From Candidatus Coatesiibacteriota bacterium (GTDB lineage Bacteria > JAFGND01): a DNA stretch of 64,000 bases. Positions 26,788 to 34,727 of the stretch are shown here, one piece after another. The notes beneath the pieces are model-generated. The model did no database searches and was not told where the DNA came from. It worked only from the letters and a program-made list of their open reading frames with translations. A program made the translations under genes and the position numbers. Position 1 is the first letter of the stretch, and each line of letters begins with the position of its first letter. Location of the stretch: assembly GCA_016927185.1 (NCBI GenBank), contig JAFGND010000057.1, positions 13,388 to 77,387 on the forward strand. Reading direction: 5' to 3'.

Positions 26788-27933
26788 ATGGAAAACAGGA
26801 AATCAAATCCCATAGATGATATTTACCGGAATTTCTTCAAATGGATAAAAGGGGTTCCTGTACATACTCCAAGACAAATGTATAATGCTCTTTCTAGCAA
26901 AGGTTATTATGGTCAGGAAGAAGCAAGAAAAAGTGTTTGTCTAATGGCATACAGACATGTTAAGAGAATGAAATACATGTATTTAGATAATATTCCAGCA
27001 TGTGAATTGCCAGCCAAGGATAATTATTTATTGATTGGACCTACTGGATGCGGTAAAACCTATCTTATAGAATTGCTTTTCAGGGATTACCTGTCCATTC
27101 CCACGATAATTGTAGATATAACTAATTATTCTGAAACAGGTTACGTTGGACAGGATGTGCTTACAATTCTGACAAGACTTTTCTATGTTTCAGACATGAA
27201 CATCCTGAAAACACAAATAGGAATAGTCTGTCTCGACGAGTTTGATAAAATTGCAACTACTCAGAACAGAGCAGTTTTTGCAGGAGCGGGAACCACGAAA
27301 GACGTCACTGGTTTGGGAGTTCAAAGAGAACTACTTAAAATCCTGGAGGCTTCAGAAGTTCCAATGCCTACTGAATTTTCCCATAGTACAATGCAGGAGA
27401 GGATATTCATAGACACGAGAAACATATCTTTTGTCGCTTGCGGTGCTTTCAGTGGATTTAAGGCAATAAGCAAGTCAAGGCTGACAACAGAAAATATTGG
27501 CTTCTCAAGAAAGAACATAGAGGATCTCAAGGAAACAGTTGCTGTTAAATATGAACAGGATGAAGTGGATAATATTGCAAATTTTCAGGAATATGGTTTT
27601 TTACCTGAGCTTATAGCAAGATTTAGCAGGATAATTCCTTTTCAACCCTTGAGTAAAGAGATTTTACTTAAAATATTGCAATGTAATGTTATAGAGGGAT
27701 TCACAAGAGAATTCAAACTTCATGATATCGAATTGAAAATTGACGAAAGTGTTTATGATTTTGTAATTAATCAAGCTATAAAGAAGGAAACTGGTGCAAG
27801 AGGTCTTCAATCAACCTTAACAAGATATTTGGAAAACTCAGCTTTTGAAGCATTCTCAAATCCAAAAATAAAGAGAATATTCATGTACTGCAAAGATAAC
27901 GAGATAAAGACAGAGGAAAATATTGATAAATAA
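26788..27933 (+). CDS. ClpX-like AAA+ unfoldase lacking the zinc-binding domain
   Basis: A 381-residue AAA+ ATPase closest in layout to ClpX. Walker A is GPTGCGKT at 84-91, the pore-1 loop GYVG lies in SETGYVGQDV, Walker B is CLDEFDKI (D150, E151), and sensor 2 is ETGARGLQS. An IGF tripeptide at 237-239 sits where ClpX carries its ClpP-docking IGF loop. The N-terminal zinc domain of true ClpX is missing; the first 35 residues are a short helical segment instead. It may be a specialised unfoldase that works with ClpP or alone. No clpP is in the window. rsgA overlaps its 3' end by 11 nt. Confidence 0.85.
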   Translation: MENRKSNPIDDIYRNFFKWIKGVPVHTPRQMYNALSSKGYYGQEEARKSVCLMAYRHVKRMKYMYLDNIPACELPAKDNYLLIGPTGCGKTYLIELLFRDYLSIPTIIVDITNYSETGYVGQDVLTILTRLFYVSDMNILKTQIGIVCLDEFDKIATTQNRAVFAGAGTTKDVTGLGVQRELLKILEASEVPMPTEFSHSTMQERIFIDTRNISFVACGAFSGFKAISKSRLTTENIGFSRKNIEDLKETVAVKYEQDEVDNIANFQEYGFLPELIARFSRIIPFQPLSKEILLKILQCNVIEGFTREFKLHDIELKIDESVYDFVINQAIKKETGARGLQSTLTRYLENSAFEAFSNPKIKRIFMYCKDNEIKTEENIDK

Positions 27934-29224
27934 GGATATAAAAGACTACAGGGAATATGAAGATGAAGATGAAAAGATAAAAATACATTCAAAATCCTCT
28001 CATATTGGAGCAAGAAAAAGAGAGAGAAGGGAAGAACTTTTAAAACAAAAGAAAAAATCAACTTCAAAAACAATAACTGGTATAGTTTCACAATTGATCA
28101 AAGATGGTTTCTTAGTTTATCTGAATAGTGAGATTTTTCCAGTTAGAATCCCAAAAAGACTTCTTCAGCTCATGCAAAAAGAAAAAAGCTTTGTTGCTGT
28201 TGGAGATACTGTGGAGCTTATATATAATGAGATTAATAAGAACTATGAGTTTCTGAGTATCGGAACGAGAATTAATGAACTCAAAAGAGAATATGATAAC
28301 AGAGCAAAAATAGAACAGACTTTCGCAGCTAATATAGATCTGGTTATAATTATGGCAAGTCTGGCAGAACCAGCTCCAAGATATTCTTTAATAGACAGAT
28401 TCGTTCTAGCTTCTTATAGAGGAGGAGTGGAAGCATCAATAGTATTTAATAAAATTGACTTGCTTTCTCTTGATCCTTCACAGCTGACAGAGATATTATG
28501 CATGAATGAAAGAGCAGAGCGTTTTATCAGATTTGCTGATTGTTATGATGCTGAAACAAGAAAACACCTGATCGAGAATAAGCAGTTTTTCATGCATAAT
28601 TATTTCAGCCAGGTTCCAGCTTATCATGATGATCTATATTTCAATTCTCTTTCACAAGAGGAAAAACAATTATCAGTTAAATTCAGATTGCAGTGTGAGG
28701 AGATACCTTCTTTAAGAAAGATAGATGACATCTGGATATTTCTATCAATAGCAAGAATTTACAAAGATCTTGGTCACAACGTCATCTTTTCTTCGATTGA
28801 AAGCATGACAGGTCTGGAAAAGATTATAGAGATAAGCAGGAGCAAGAAGGTGATTTTCTGCGGACCTTCAGGAGTTGGAAAATCAAGTATCATCAATTTG
28901 ATTGACAGAGATGCAAAACAGAAAGTCAAGGAAATCTCTGAATGGTCAAGGAAGGGTAGACATACAACAACAAACGCAAGATTGATACCATGGAATGATG
29001 GATGTTTAATTGATACTCCAGGAGTAAGAACCTTCAGTCTGGGAGATGTTACTCAACCAGATTATCTTTTCAAGGAATTTGCAGAAGAAAAAAGTAATTG
29101 TCTTCTGCCTAAATGCAGACATATTGATGAAGAAGGATGTGCAATTATCAAATGCCTGGAAAATGAAAAGATAAGTCATTACAGATATCAGAATTACAGG
29201 AAAATACTTCTGAAAAAATCCTAG
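27923..29224 (+). CDS. rsgA: Ribosome small-subunit biogenesis GTPase RsgA
   Basis: A 433-residue circularly permuted GTPase that checks late 30S maturation. Order of parts: a charged N-terminal tail of about 45 residues; an OB-fold (TGIVSQLIKDGFLVYL...VAVGDTVEL); G4 NKIDLL; G1 GPSGVGKSSIIN; G3 DTPGVRTF; and a C-terminal zinc motif with Cys/His in CLLPKCRHIDEEGC. It is longer than the E. coli protein because of the tail and an insertion around residues 200-270. The start is a TTG at 27923 with AGAGG 6 nt upstream, overlapping the ClpX-like gene by 11 nt; no ATG is in frame nearby. Confidence 0.93.
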   Translation: MINKDIKDYREYEDEDEKIKIHSKSSHIGARKRERREELLKQKKKSTSKTITGIVSQLIKDGFLVYLNSEIFPVRIPKRLLQLMQKEKSFVAVGDTVELIYNEINKNYEFLSIGTRINELKREYDNRAKIEQTFAANIDLVIIMASLAEPAPRYSLIDRFVLASYRGGVEASIVFNKIDLLSLDPSQLTEILCMNERAERFIRFADCYDAETRKHLIENKQFFMHNYFSQVPAYHDDLYFNSLSQEEKQLSVKFRLQCEEIPSLRKIDDIWIFLSIARIYKDLGHNVIFSSIESMTGLEKIIEISRSKKVIFCGPSGVGKSSIINLIDRDAKQKVKEISEWSRKGRHTTTNARLIPWNDGCLIDTPGVRTFSLGDVTQPDYLFKEFAEEKSNCLLPKCRHIDEEGCAIIKCLENEKISHYRYQNYRKILLKKS

Positions 29225-29478
29225 AGATATTCCCACAAAATTGAAATCACTACTGAAGAAGCCAGAACAGTCAGAATATTATAAATTCTTGCTCTTTTAC
29301 TAAGCTCCTCTTTCTTGAAAAAGAATAAAAATACAGCAAACAGAATCAGCAAGCCTGAAAGCATAATTCCTGTTATAGAACCCACCTTTTTATTAAATGT
29401 ATTCATTGTAAGCGAAAGTACAAGAATCAGGGCAGACAGAAAAGGCATGAGGGAAGACTGAATATCAATATTGAGCAT
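29221..29478 (-). CDS. Small membrane protein, three spans
   Basis: An 85-residue protein almost filled by three hydrophobic segments (residues about 8-27, 33-54 and 65-83), with a basic loop KKEELSKRAR between the second and third. It recalls small DUF2721-like membrane proteins but I cannot confirm that. No ribosome-binding site precedes the ATG at 29478. It overlaps the rsgA stop by 4 nt (CTAG). Composition and membrane topology favour a real gene. Confidence 0.55.
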   Translation of the reverse strand: MLNIDIQSSLMPFLSALILVLSLTMNTFNKKVGSITGIMLSGLLILFAVFLFFFKKEELSKRARIYNILTVLASSVVISILWEYL

Positions 29479-29864
29479 ATAGAGAGATATATCTCCTGCT
29501 ATTTGGTGTCAAGGAATTTTATAGTACAATATGAAATAAGAGATTAGCAGTTTCATGAACCAAGAAGAAATGCCTTTGTTGTGGACAACTTTGTGCAAAA
29601 CCTTGGAAAAAGCATATATTAATTTAATAACATCCAAGTCCAGTGTTCTTTTAAGTTGTTGATTAGCATTCTATTACTGAGAAACGTTTAGATATAACAG
29701 ACTTTTCTAAAGGTTTTTTTTGTGGAAAAGTTTTTTATCCTTTAAAGACAAAATATATATAAAAAAACTGCTTTATTAAAAAATCCTTGTTTGCAGTAAT
29801 AATCAAGGAATCTAGGTTTCTCATTATATTTGACAAATTCTGATAAAGTTATTAAATTAGATTT

Positions 29865-29870
29865 GGAGGA
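29865..29870 (+). promoter_or_regulatory. Strong ribosome-binding site without an ATG/GTG/TTG partner
   Basis: GGAGGA at 29865-29870, 5 nt before an ATT codon that opens a 27-codon frame ending in TAA at 29957-29959. That stop overlaps the ATG of the LysM-MepA gene (ATGACTAA), a geometry typical of coupled genes. An AUU start is rare, so this may also be a decayed leader or chance. Confidence 0.25.
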
Positions 29871-29915
29871 AAGAAATTATAAAAGAGATAATTATCAAGG
29901 GAAAGCGTTTTTTGC

Positions 29916-29940
29916 TTGACATAACTTGTTGTAATATAAA
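29916..29940 (+). promoter_or_regulatory. Possible promoter of the LysM-MepA gene
   Basis: TTGACA at 29916-29921 within TTGCTTGACAT, and TATAAA at 29935-29940. TTGACA lies 36 nt before the ATG at 29952. The spacing to TATAAA is 13 nt from TTGACA, or 17 nt from the overlapping TTGCTT. The transcript would start close to the ATG and the gene has no adjacent ribosome-binding site. Confidence 0.4.
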
Positions 29941-29951
29941 TAGAAACCATA

Positions 29952-31565
29952 ATGACTAACTCAAGAAGGACAATCTTTTTCATTTCACTACTTATCACTC
30001 TGATTTTTTCTTTCAGTTATGATATTCCATCACTGGAAGCTGCAAGCAAGGAGAAGAAGAACAGAAAGAAGAAGGAAATCCAGAAGAAAAAAAAGAAGAC
30101 TAATGCTAAAGACAAGAAAGGCAAGAAAAAGAAGAAAAAAAGCAAATATATCATGAGAAAAGGCTTCTATAAAGTCAAGGAAGGAGATAACCTGAGAGTC
30201 ATTGCAAGAAAGTTGAATATCCCATATTCCACTTTACTTAGAATGAATCAGAAAAATCTTGTAAGAAACAGAGTAAAACCCGGTATGAAATTAGTCTATG
30301 TAAGAAAAAAGAGACGCGTAAGGTTTTATGGAAAACTTTACAATGGAGTACAACTTGATTCTGGTGATGGATATAATGTAAGAAATGAATTATATTCATG
30401 GGGAACACCTTCAACTGTCAAGCTTATAAAATATGTCTATGGTGAGATGGCTAAATTATATCCTGATGGAACACCAGCTCTTGTTTGTGATCTTTCAAGG
30501 CAAAATGGAGGACCTCTCAAGGGACATGTCTCTCATCAGATTGGAATTGACGGAGATTTCACAATATACAAGAAAAACAATCAACCTGCAAGTATGAGTA
30601 TAACAACAGCTTCTAACATTGATGTAAAAAAGAATCTTGATTTCCTCAAAATACTTTATAGTACAAAAATGGTACAGTATGTTTTTCTTGACTATTCTCT
30701 TCAAAAGACACTATATGAATCAGCAAAGAACTACGGCTGGAACGATGAAATGCTATCACAGATGTTTCAGTATCCAAGGAGACCTGGCTCAAGAATGGGA
30801 ATAATCAGGCACTGGAGAGGTCATGCTGATCATTATCATATAAGATTTTCAAACAAGCCGCTGGACCCAGGAGTATTTATCTACTCTCCAGAAGAAACTG
30901 ATGATGATGAAGAAAATGTTTACCAGGATGATTTGATTAAAAACAGAAATGAGCAAGAAAATGATGATGCAACACTGACACCAGATCCTTTCAAGACTTC
31001 ATCATTAGGTACTCCAACGTCAGGAAGGTTACTAGCTGGAGTTCCTCTGGAAAATTCAAACTCATACAGATTTATTTATCCTGAATATATTTATACTACT
31101 CCTGAAATAAAATCTTTACTGGGAAAAGTATTTGATGATTACAAGAAAAGTTTCGGAAGTACTTCACCATGGTTGATTGGTACACTGAGCAAATCTGGAG
31201 GAGGACCAATTCCAGGGCATATAGGTCATCAGAATGGCTTGGAGGTTGAGATAGGATTTTACAAGACTGGAAAACAACTTGAAGATTTCAAGATACTTAA
31301 ACTGGATGAAATATCTGCAAAAGACAATTGGTACCTGATTGAAAAGCTTATTTCAACAGGAATGGTGGAAGCAATATTCATGGATTATGATTATCAAAGA
31401 GTTATATATGATTTTGCAAAGAAAAGTGGTGCTTCACAAGACAGATTGAAGGAGTATTTCCAGTATCCAATGGGATCTGACTCAATGCATGGTATTATAA
31501 GATCCATTCCAGATAAACAAGGATACTTCAAGGTTCGTTTTAAATCAGCTAATTTGAAAAAATAG
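29952..31565 (+). CDS. Exported LysM protein with two MepA-type (M74) endopeptidase domains, the second degenerate
   Basis: A 537-residue peptidoglycan protein. A signal peptide (residues 1-31) is followed by a very Lys-rich stretch, then a LysM domain (FYKVKEGDNLRVIARKLNIP). The first MepA-like domain (about 120-320) has the zinc ligands H195 and D202 in SHQIGIDGD and the H294/H296 pair in HYHIRF, so it should cut D-Ala-meso-DAP cross-bridges. The second (about 370-537) keeps GHIGHQNGL but has Glu at the Asp position and YFKVRF in place of HYHIRF, so it cannot bind zinc the same way. No ribosome-binding site is next to the ATG. The next gene begins right at its stop. Confidence 0.88.
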   Translation: MTNSRRTIFFISLLITLIFSFSYDIPSLEAASKEKKNRKKKEIQKKKKKTNAKDKKGKKKKKKSKYIMRKGFYKVKEGDNLRVIARKLNIPYSTLLRMNQKNLVRNRVKPGMKLVYVRKKRRVRFYGKLYNGVQLDSGDGYNVRNELYSWGTPSTVKLIKYVYGEMAKLYPDGTPALVCDLSRQNGGPLKGHVSHQIGIDGDFTIYKKNNQPASMSITTASNIDVKKNLDFLKILYSTKMVQYVFLDYSLQKTLYESAKNYGWNDEMLSQMFQYPRRPGSRMGIIRHWRGHADHYHIRFSNKPLDPGVFIYSPEETDDDEENVYQDDLIKNRNEQENDDATLTPDPFKTSSLGTPTSGRLLAGVPLENSNSYRFIYPEYIYTTPEIKSLLGKVFDDYKKSFGSTSPWLIGTLSKSGGGPIPGHIGHQNGLEVEIGFYKTGKQLEDFKILKLDEISAKDNWYLIEKLISTGMVEAIFMDYDYQRVIYDFAKKSGASQDRLKEYFQYPMGSDSMHGIIRSIPDKQGYFKVRFKSANLKK

Positions 31566-32312
31566 GTGTCAAGTCATATATTAGTAAGTTTCCTGTTACT
31601 TGTATTTTCATTTGCATATTCTAATGATTCAAAGGTTTTGCATATCTTTTATCACCATATAAGTTATGTTGATCATAAATACAACAGAAAACCTTATCAT
31701 TTCGAAGATGATATGAGAGAGCTCAAGATAAAGGATTTCAAGACTATTTCTTTAACTGAATACGCTGAATTTTTGAAGGGAACCAGGAATATACCGAAAA
31801 GAAGTGTTCTTATTTCTTTCGATGATGGATATGCTGATGCTATTGATAATGCAGTTCCTATAATGGGAAAATATAAATTCAATGGGATTTTCTTTGTAAT
31901 TGGTCAAATGGTTAAATCAGAAAGAAGAGGAGGGTATTGTTCTTTGGCTGATCTGAAGAAACTTGTGGCATCAGGACATGATGTTCAATCTCATACATGG
32001 AGCCACAAGGATCTTGCAAAGATAGGTCATTGGTCAGTATGGGATAAGGAGCTCGGTATTGTTAAGATGTTTCTTGAAGGGGAACTGGGTATAAGGGTAC
32101 ATGCAATTTCCTATCCATATGGCAGCATAAACAAGAAAGTAATTCCAAAGATAGCAGAATATAATTATGATATAGGCTTTACATGCAGGAATGGACTTAA
32201 TGACATTTCAACAAATCCTTATCTTGGATGCAGAGACGAAGTAAGTATTTCAAACCCAGTAAAGAAAATCCTGAGTTTTTATCAGAAAAACTATCCTGAA
32301 TGGTTCAATTGA
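31566..32312 (+). CDS. Exported polysaccharide deacetylase (NodB/CE4)
   Basis: A 248-residue protein with a signal peptide (residues 1-18) and a complete NodB domain: SFDDGYADA (catalytic base and metal Asp), SHTWSH (two metal His) and YPYGS. Such enzymes remove acetyl groups from peptidoglycan or exported glycans. The start is a GTG that immediately follows the TAG of the LysM-MepA gene (TAGGTG), without its own ribosome-binding site, so translation is probably coupled. The 3' end overlaps plsC-like gene by 13 nt. Confidence 0.88.
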   Translation: MSSHILVSFLLLVFSFAYSNDSKVLHIFYHHISYVDHKYNRKPYHFEDDMRELKIKDFKTISLTEYAEFLKGTRNIPKRSVLISFDDGYADAIDNAVPIMGKYKFNGIFFVIGQMVKSERRGGYCSLADLKKLVASGHDVQSHTWSHKDLAKIGHWSVWDKELGIVKMFLEGELGIRVHAISYPYGSINKKVIPKIAEYNYDIGFTCRNGLNDISTNPYLGCRDEVSISNPVKKILSFYQKNYPEWFN

Positions 32313-33016
32313 GAATATCAGATTTGCTTATTACGATATGGTGGTATCCGTTTATGGTTGTGGTGACATTCATCTTTGCCATTGCAGCAATAGTTGTCTC
32401 TTTTTTTTCTCCTGATGGTCATTTAAGTCATCTCGTTGCAAGAATATGGGGGAGATTGCTTATTAAAGGTGCATTTTGTAAAGTCAAGATTTGTGGATTG
32501 GAGAAACTGAAACCGGAAGAATCATACTTGTTTGTAGCAAACCACAGCAGTTCATTCGATATTTTCCTTCTCAATGGCTATCTTCCTTATGAATTTAGAT
32601 GGATTTCAAAACCTCTTTATTTCAAAGTTCCTTTTCTTGGTTGGGGGATGAAAAAAGCAGGATATATTCTTATTTACAGGGACAAACCAAGGCAGGCAGT
32701 AAAAGCACTCGGAAATGCAATAGAAAAAATGAAACAGGGCTTCAGCATTGCGATATTTCCAGAAGGAACCAGAAGCAGGACAGGAACTTTGCAGCCTTTC
32801 AAAAAAGGAATGATAGTCATTGCCATAAAGGCAAACAAGAGCATTGTTCCCATAACCATAAAGAATGCCTATAAAGCCAAACCTTCTTCAGGTTTCCTTG
32901 TTAAGCATTGTGAAATATCAATATTGATTCATGATCCTGTAATGATTATTAAGAAAAAGGAAGAAGATGAATGTCTTGAAAGGATAAGAAATACAATTGC
33001 TACTGGTCTATCTTAA
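32300..33016 (+). CDS. 1-acyl-sn-glycerol-3-phosphate acyltransferase family (PlsC)
   Basis: A 238-residue membrane-bound acyltransferase for phosphatidic acid synthesis. One N-terminal span (ITIWWYPFMVVVTFIFAIAA), then block I NHSSSFDIFLLN with the catalytic His/Asp pair, block II around LIYRDKPRQA and block III FPEGTRSRTG. Length and motif order fit PlsC well. The ATG overlaps the deacetylase gene by 13 nt. It converges on the next gene with a 17-bp overlap. Confidence 0.9.
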   Translation: MVQLRISDLLITIWWYPFMVVVTFIFAIAAIVVSFFSPDGHLSHLVARIWGRLLIKGAFCKVKICGLEKLKPEESYLFVANHSSSFDIFLLNGYLPYEFRWISKPLYFKVPFLGWGMKKAGYILIYRDKPRQAVKALGNAIEKMKQGFSIAIFPEGTRSRTGTLQPFKKGMIVIAIKANKSIVPITIKNAYKAKPSSGFLVKHCEISILIHDPVMIIKKKEEDECLERIRNTIATGLS

Positions 33017-34106
33017 GCCTTAGTTTTGATATCGGGACAAAAACATAGCCTTGCTGCTGTGCAAGTGGAATAAAAACCTCAAGTACTTCAGCTAAATATT
33101 GTGGAGATCTCCCATCAATAGGAAAAGCAATAATAGTACCATTTTTCAAATTACCAAGCAGATTTTTCGCTATTATTCCAGGATTCTCTCCTTTCAGATT
33201 TTTCAGATCTACTTCCCAGAGAATTATAACCATTCCATACTTTGCCGCCAGATCTACAATTCTTGAAGAATAGTCGCGAAACTGGTCCGCAGGTCTGTAT
33301 AATCTTGGAGGCTGAGAGAAAAAATAATTGTAATTGGTGAATCCTTCAATCAAATCCTGCTTGAATTCTTCAATAGCAAGCTTTTCAAATGGAATTCCTG
33401 ATGTTGATAGCATGCCTATGGAATGAATTTTCGATTGAGTGATATCATTTACCAGTTCCTGATGTTGAATAATCCAGTTCGTCTCGAGAAAAAAAGTAGC
33501 TGAGATGTCGTATTTCCTCAAGACTTCATAAACAGGCATGTCAACCTGGGCAGGTCCATTATCCCCCGTAGCATCAAAAGTTAATGCAATCTGCTTGACA
33601 TTCCTGTCTCCATGGATTATAGTCAGGGGATTGCAGGGTTGCAGTTTTATTGTTGTTGAAGATGGTGTAAATTTATTCCTGGGTACTGCATCTATAAATC
33701 CCTTTTTCAAATCAATATTAACAATTTTCCAGTTTCCTTCTTCCTTCCTTGTATCTATCTTTCCTTCATAAAGGATAGCTTTGGTTTTATTTGATTTTGT
33801 GTAAAAGAAAACCTTTACTCTGGCAGAACAGGAATTAGAATCTTCATTCTCTATTTCAAGTTCTTCAAGAAACGTACTATAAAGACCTTTATGGAGCAGA
33901 TCAAACTGACCAAAAGTAAACGTTTTCTGAAATTCCTTGCTTATGCATTTGTTATAGAGAAACCTGGGATTGCTGGTCTTAGCCAGTCCCTTGTAATAGT
34001 ATCTTATGAGAGCAAGAGAAGTTATCGACTGGTCATATTGAGTTGTGGTAGTGCATGATGCTGAAAGAATAAACAGGATTAGCAAAACTGATATTGCTTT
34101 TTCCAT
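33000..34106 (-). CDS. Lipoprotein with degenerate polysaccharide-deacetylase domain
   Basis: A protein of about 368 residues. Its leader ends in LSASC (lipid-anchored). Residues about 30-150 form an NTF2-like or DUF region; residues about 170-368 align with a NodB barrel (KQIALTFDATGDNGPAQ, SATFFLE, YRPADQF). The metal site is damaged: TFDATGD replaces TFDDGP, and the usual HTxxH is HSIGMLST, so it is probably a binding protein rather than an enzyme. The ATG at 34106 overlaps the last base of the subunit D stop (TGATG), placing it at the 3' end of the ATPase operon. A TTG 3 nt upstream is an alternative start. Confidence 0.8.
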   Translation of the reverse strand: MEKAISVLLILFILSASCTTTTQYDQSITSLALIRYYYKGLAKTSNPRFLYNKCISKEFQKTFTFGQFDLLHKGLYSTFLEELEIENEDSNSCSARVKVFFYTKSNKTKAILYEGKIDTRKEEGNWKIVNIDLKKGFIDAVPRNKFTPSSTTIKLQPCNPLTIIHGDRNVKQIALTFDATGDNGPAQVDMPVYEVLRKYDISATFFLETNWIIQHQELVNDITQSKIHSIGMLSTSGIPFEKLAIEEFKQDLIEGFTNYNYFFSQPPRLYRPADQFRDYSSRIVDLAAKYGMVIILWEVDLKNLKGENPGIIAKNLLGNLKNGTIIAFPIDGRSPQYLAEVLEVFIPLAQQQGYVFVPISKLRLKIDQ

Positions 34107-34726
34107 CAATGCCTTCTTACTATATCTTTGATTTTCATCAGTCGAGTAAGTGTTGCTCTCTCATTTTCACCTAACTTCATTGAAATTTCATGAATGGTAT
34201 CTTCAAGGGTTGGTATCAATACATATTCTAATGCATTAACTCTTCTTCTTGTTCTTTCCAACTCTATTGCAAGGATCTCTATTCTTTTTTCCAGTTCAGC
34301 TAGTTTTATTATCACAGGCAAGATCTCAGAAAAATCTTTCAATGAAGCATCTAGTGAGGCACTTGTTGTAATAGTGCTATAATTCTTGTGGCTTTTCATT
34401 GATACAAGTTCTATTACAGGTACTCTTGTATTCATTATCCTGATTTCGTCAGTCTTGATTTCTATCTGATTTGGAAGGGCTTCAGTGGCATTGAAAAGTT
34501 CTATCCTGGACATGATTGCTCTTGCTCCAAGAAATTTCCTGTAGCCTTCAGCAAGCATTTCGTCAATCGCTTCCCTTCTGCTTCTGTAATTCTGGATAAA
34601 AGATATGAATTTTCTCATAAGTTCATCCTGCTTGTCTTTCAATAGCTTGTGACCTCGTATTGCCATAGAAAGCTGCTTTTTCAACTGCAGCAGTACCATT
34701 CTATTAGGACTGACCTTGATTTCCAT
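34106..34726 (-). CDS. atpD: V/A-type ATP synthase subunit D (central stalk)
   Basis: A 206-residue rotor-stalk protein, mostly two long helices. Family hallmarks: the start SPNRMVLLQLKKQLSMAIRGHKLLKDKQDEL and the C-terminal RTRRRVNALEYVLIPTLEDT. It connects the A3B3 head to the membrane ring. Starts 1 nt after the subunit B stop, last ATPase gene in the operon. I use the archaeal/V-type letter (also called ntpD); it is not F-type beta. Confidence 0.95.
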   Translation of the reverse strand: MEIKVSPNRMVLLQLKKQLSMAIRGHKLLKDKQDELMRKFISFIQNYRSRREAIDEMLAEGYRKFLGARAIMSRIELFNATEALPNQIEIKTDEIRIMNTRVPVIELVSMKSHKNYSTITTSASLDASLKDFSEILPVIIKLAELEKRIEILAIELERTRRRVNALEYVLIPTLEDTIHEISMKLGENERATLTRLMKIKDIVRRH

Positions 34727-34727
34727 A

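Larger units (their letters stand above)
29479..29951. other. 473-bp gene-free AT-rich gap with DnaA-box-like sites (possible replication origin)
   Basis: The largest gap of the window. It contains three 9-mers that each differ at one position from the DnaA box TTATNCACA, all in the same orientation on the minus strand: TTGTCCACA (29580-29588), TTTTGCACA (29592-29600) and TTTTCCACA (29721-29729). A very AT-rich stretch follows at about 29731-29790. There is also a perfect palindrome GAGATATATCTC at 29484-29495. No dnaA, dnaN or other origin-linked gene is next to it, so the origin reading is only a proposal. Confidence 0.35.
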
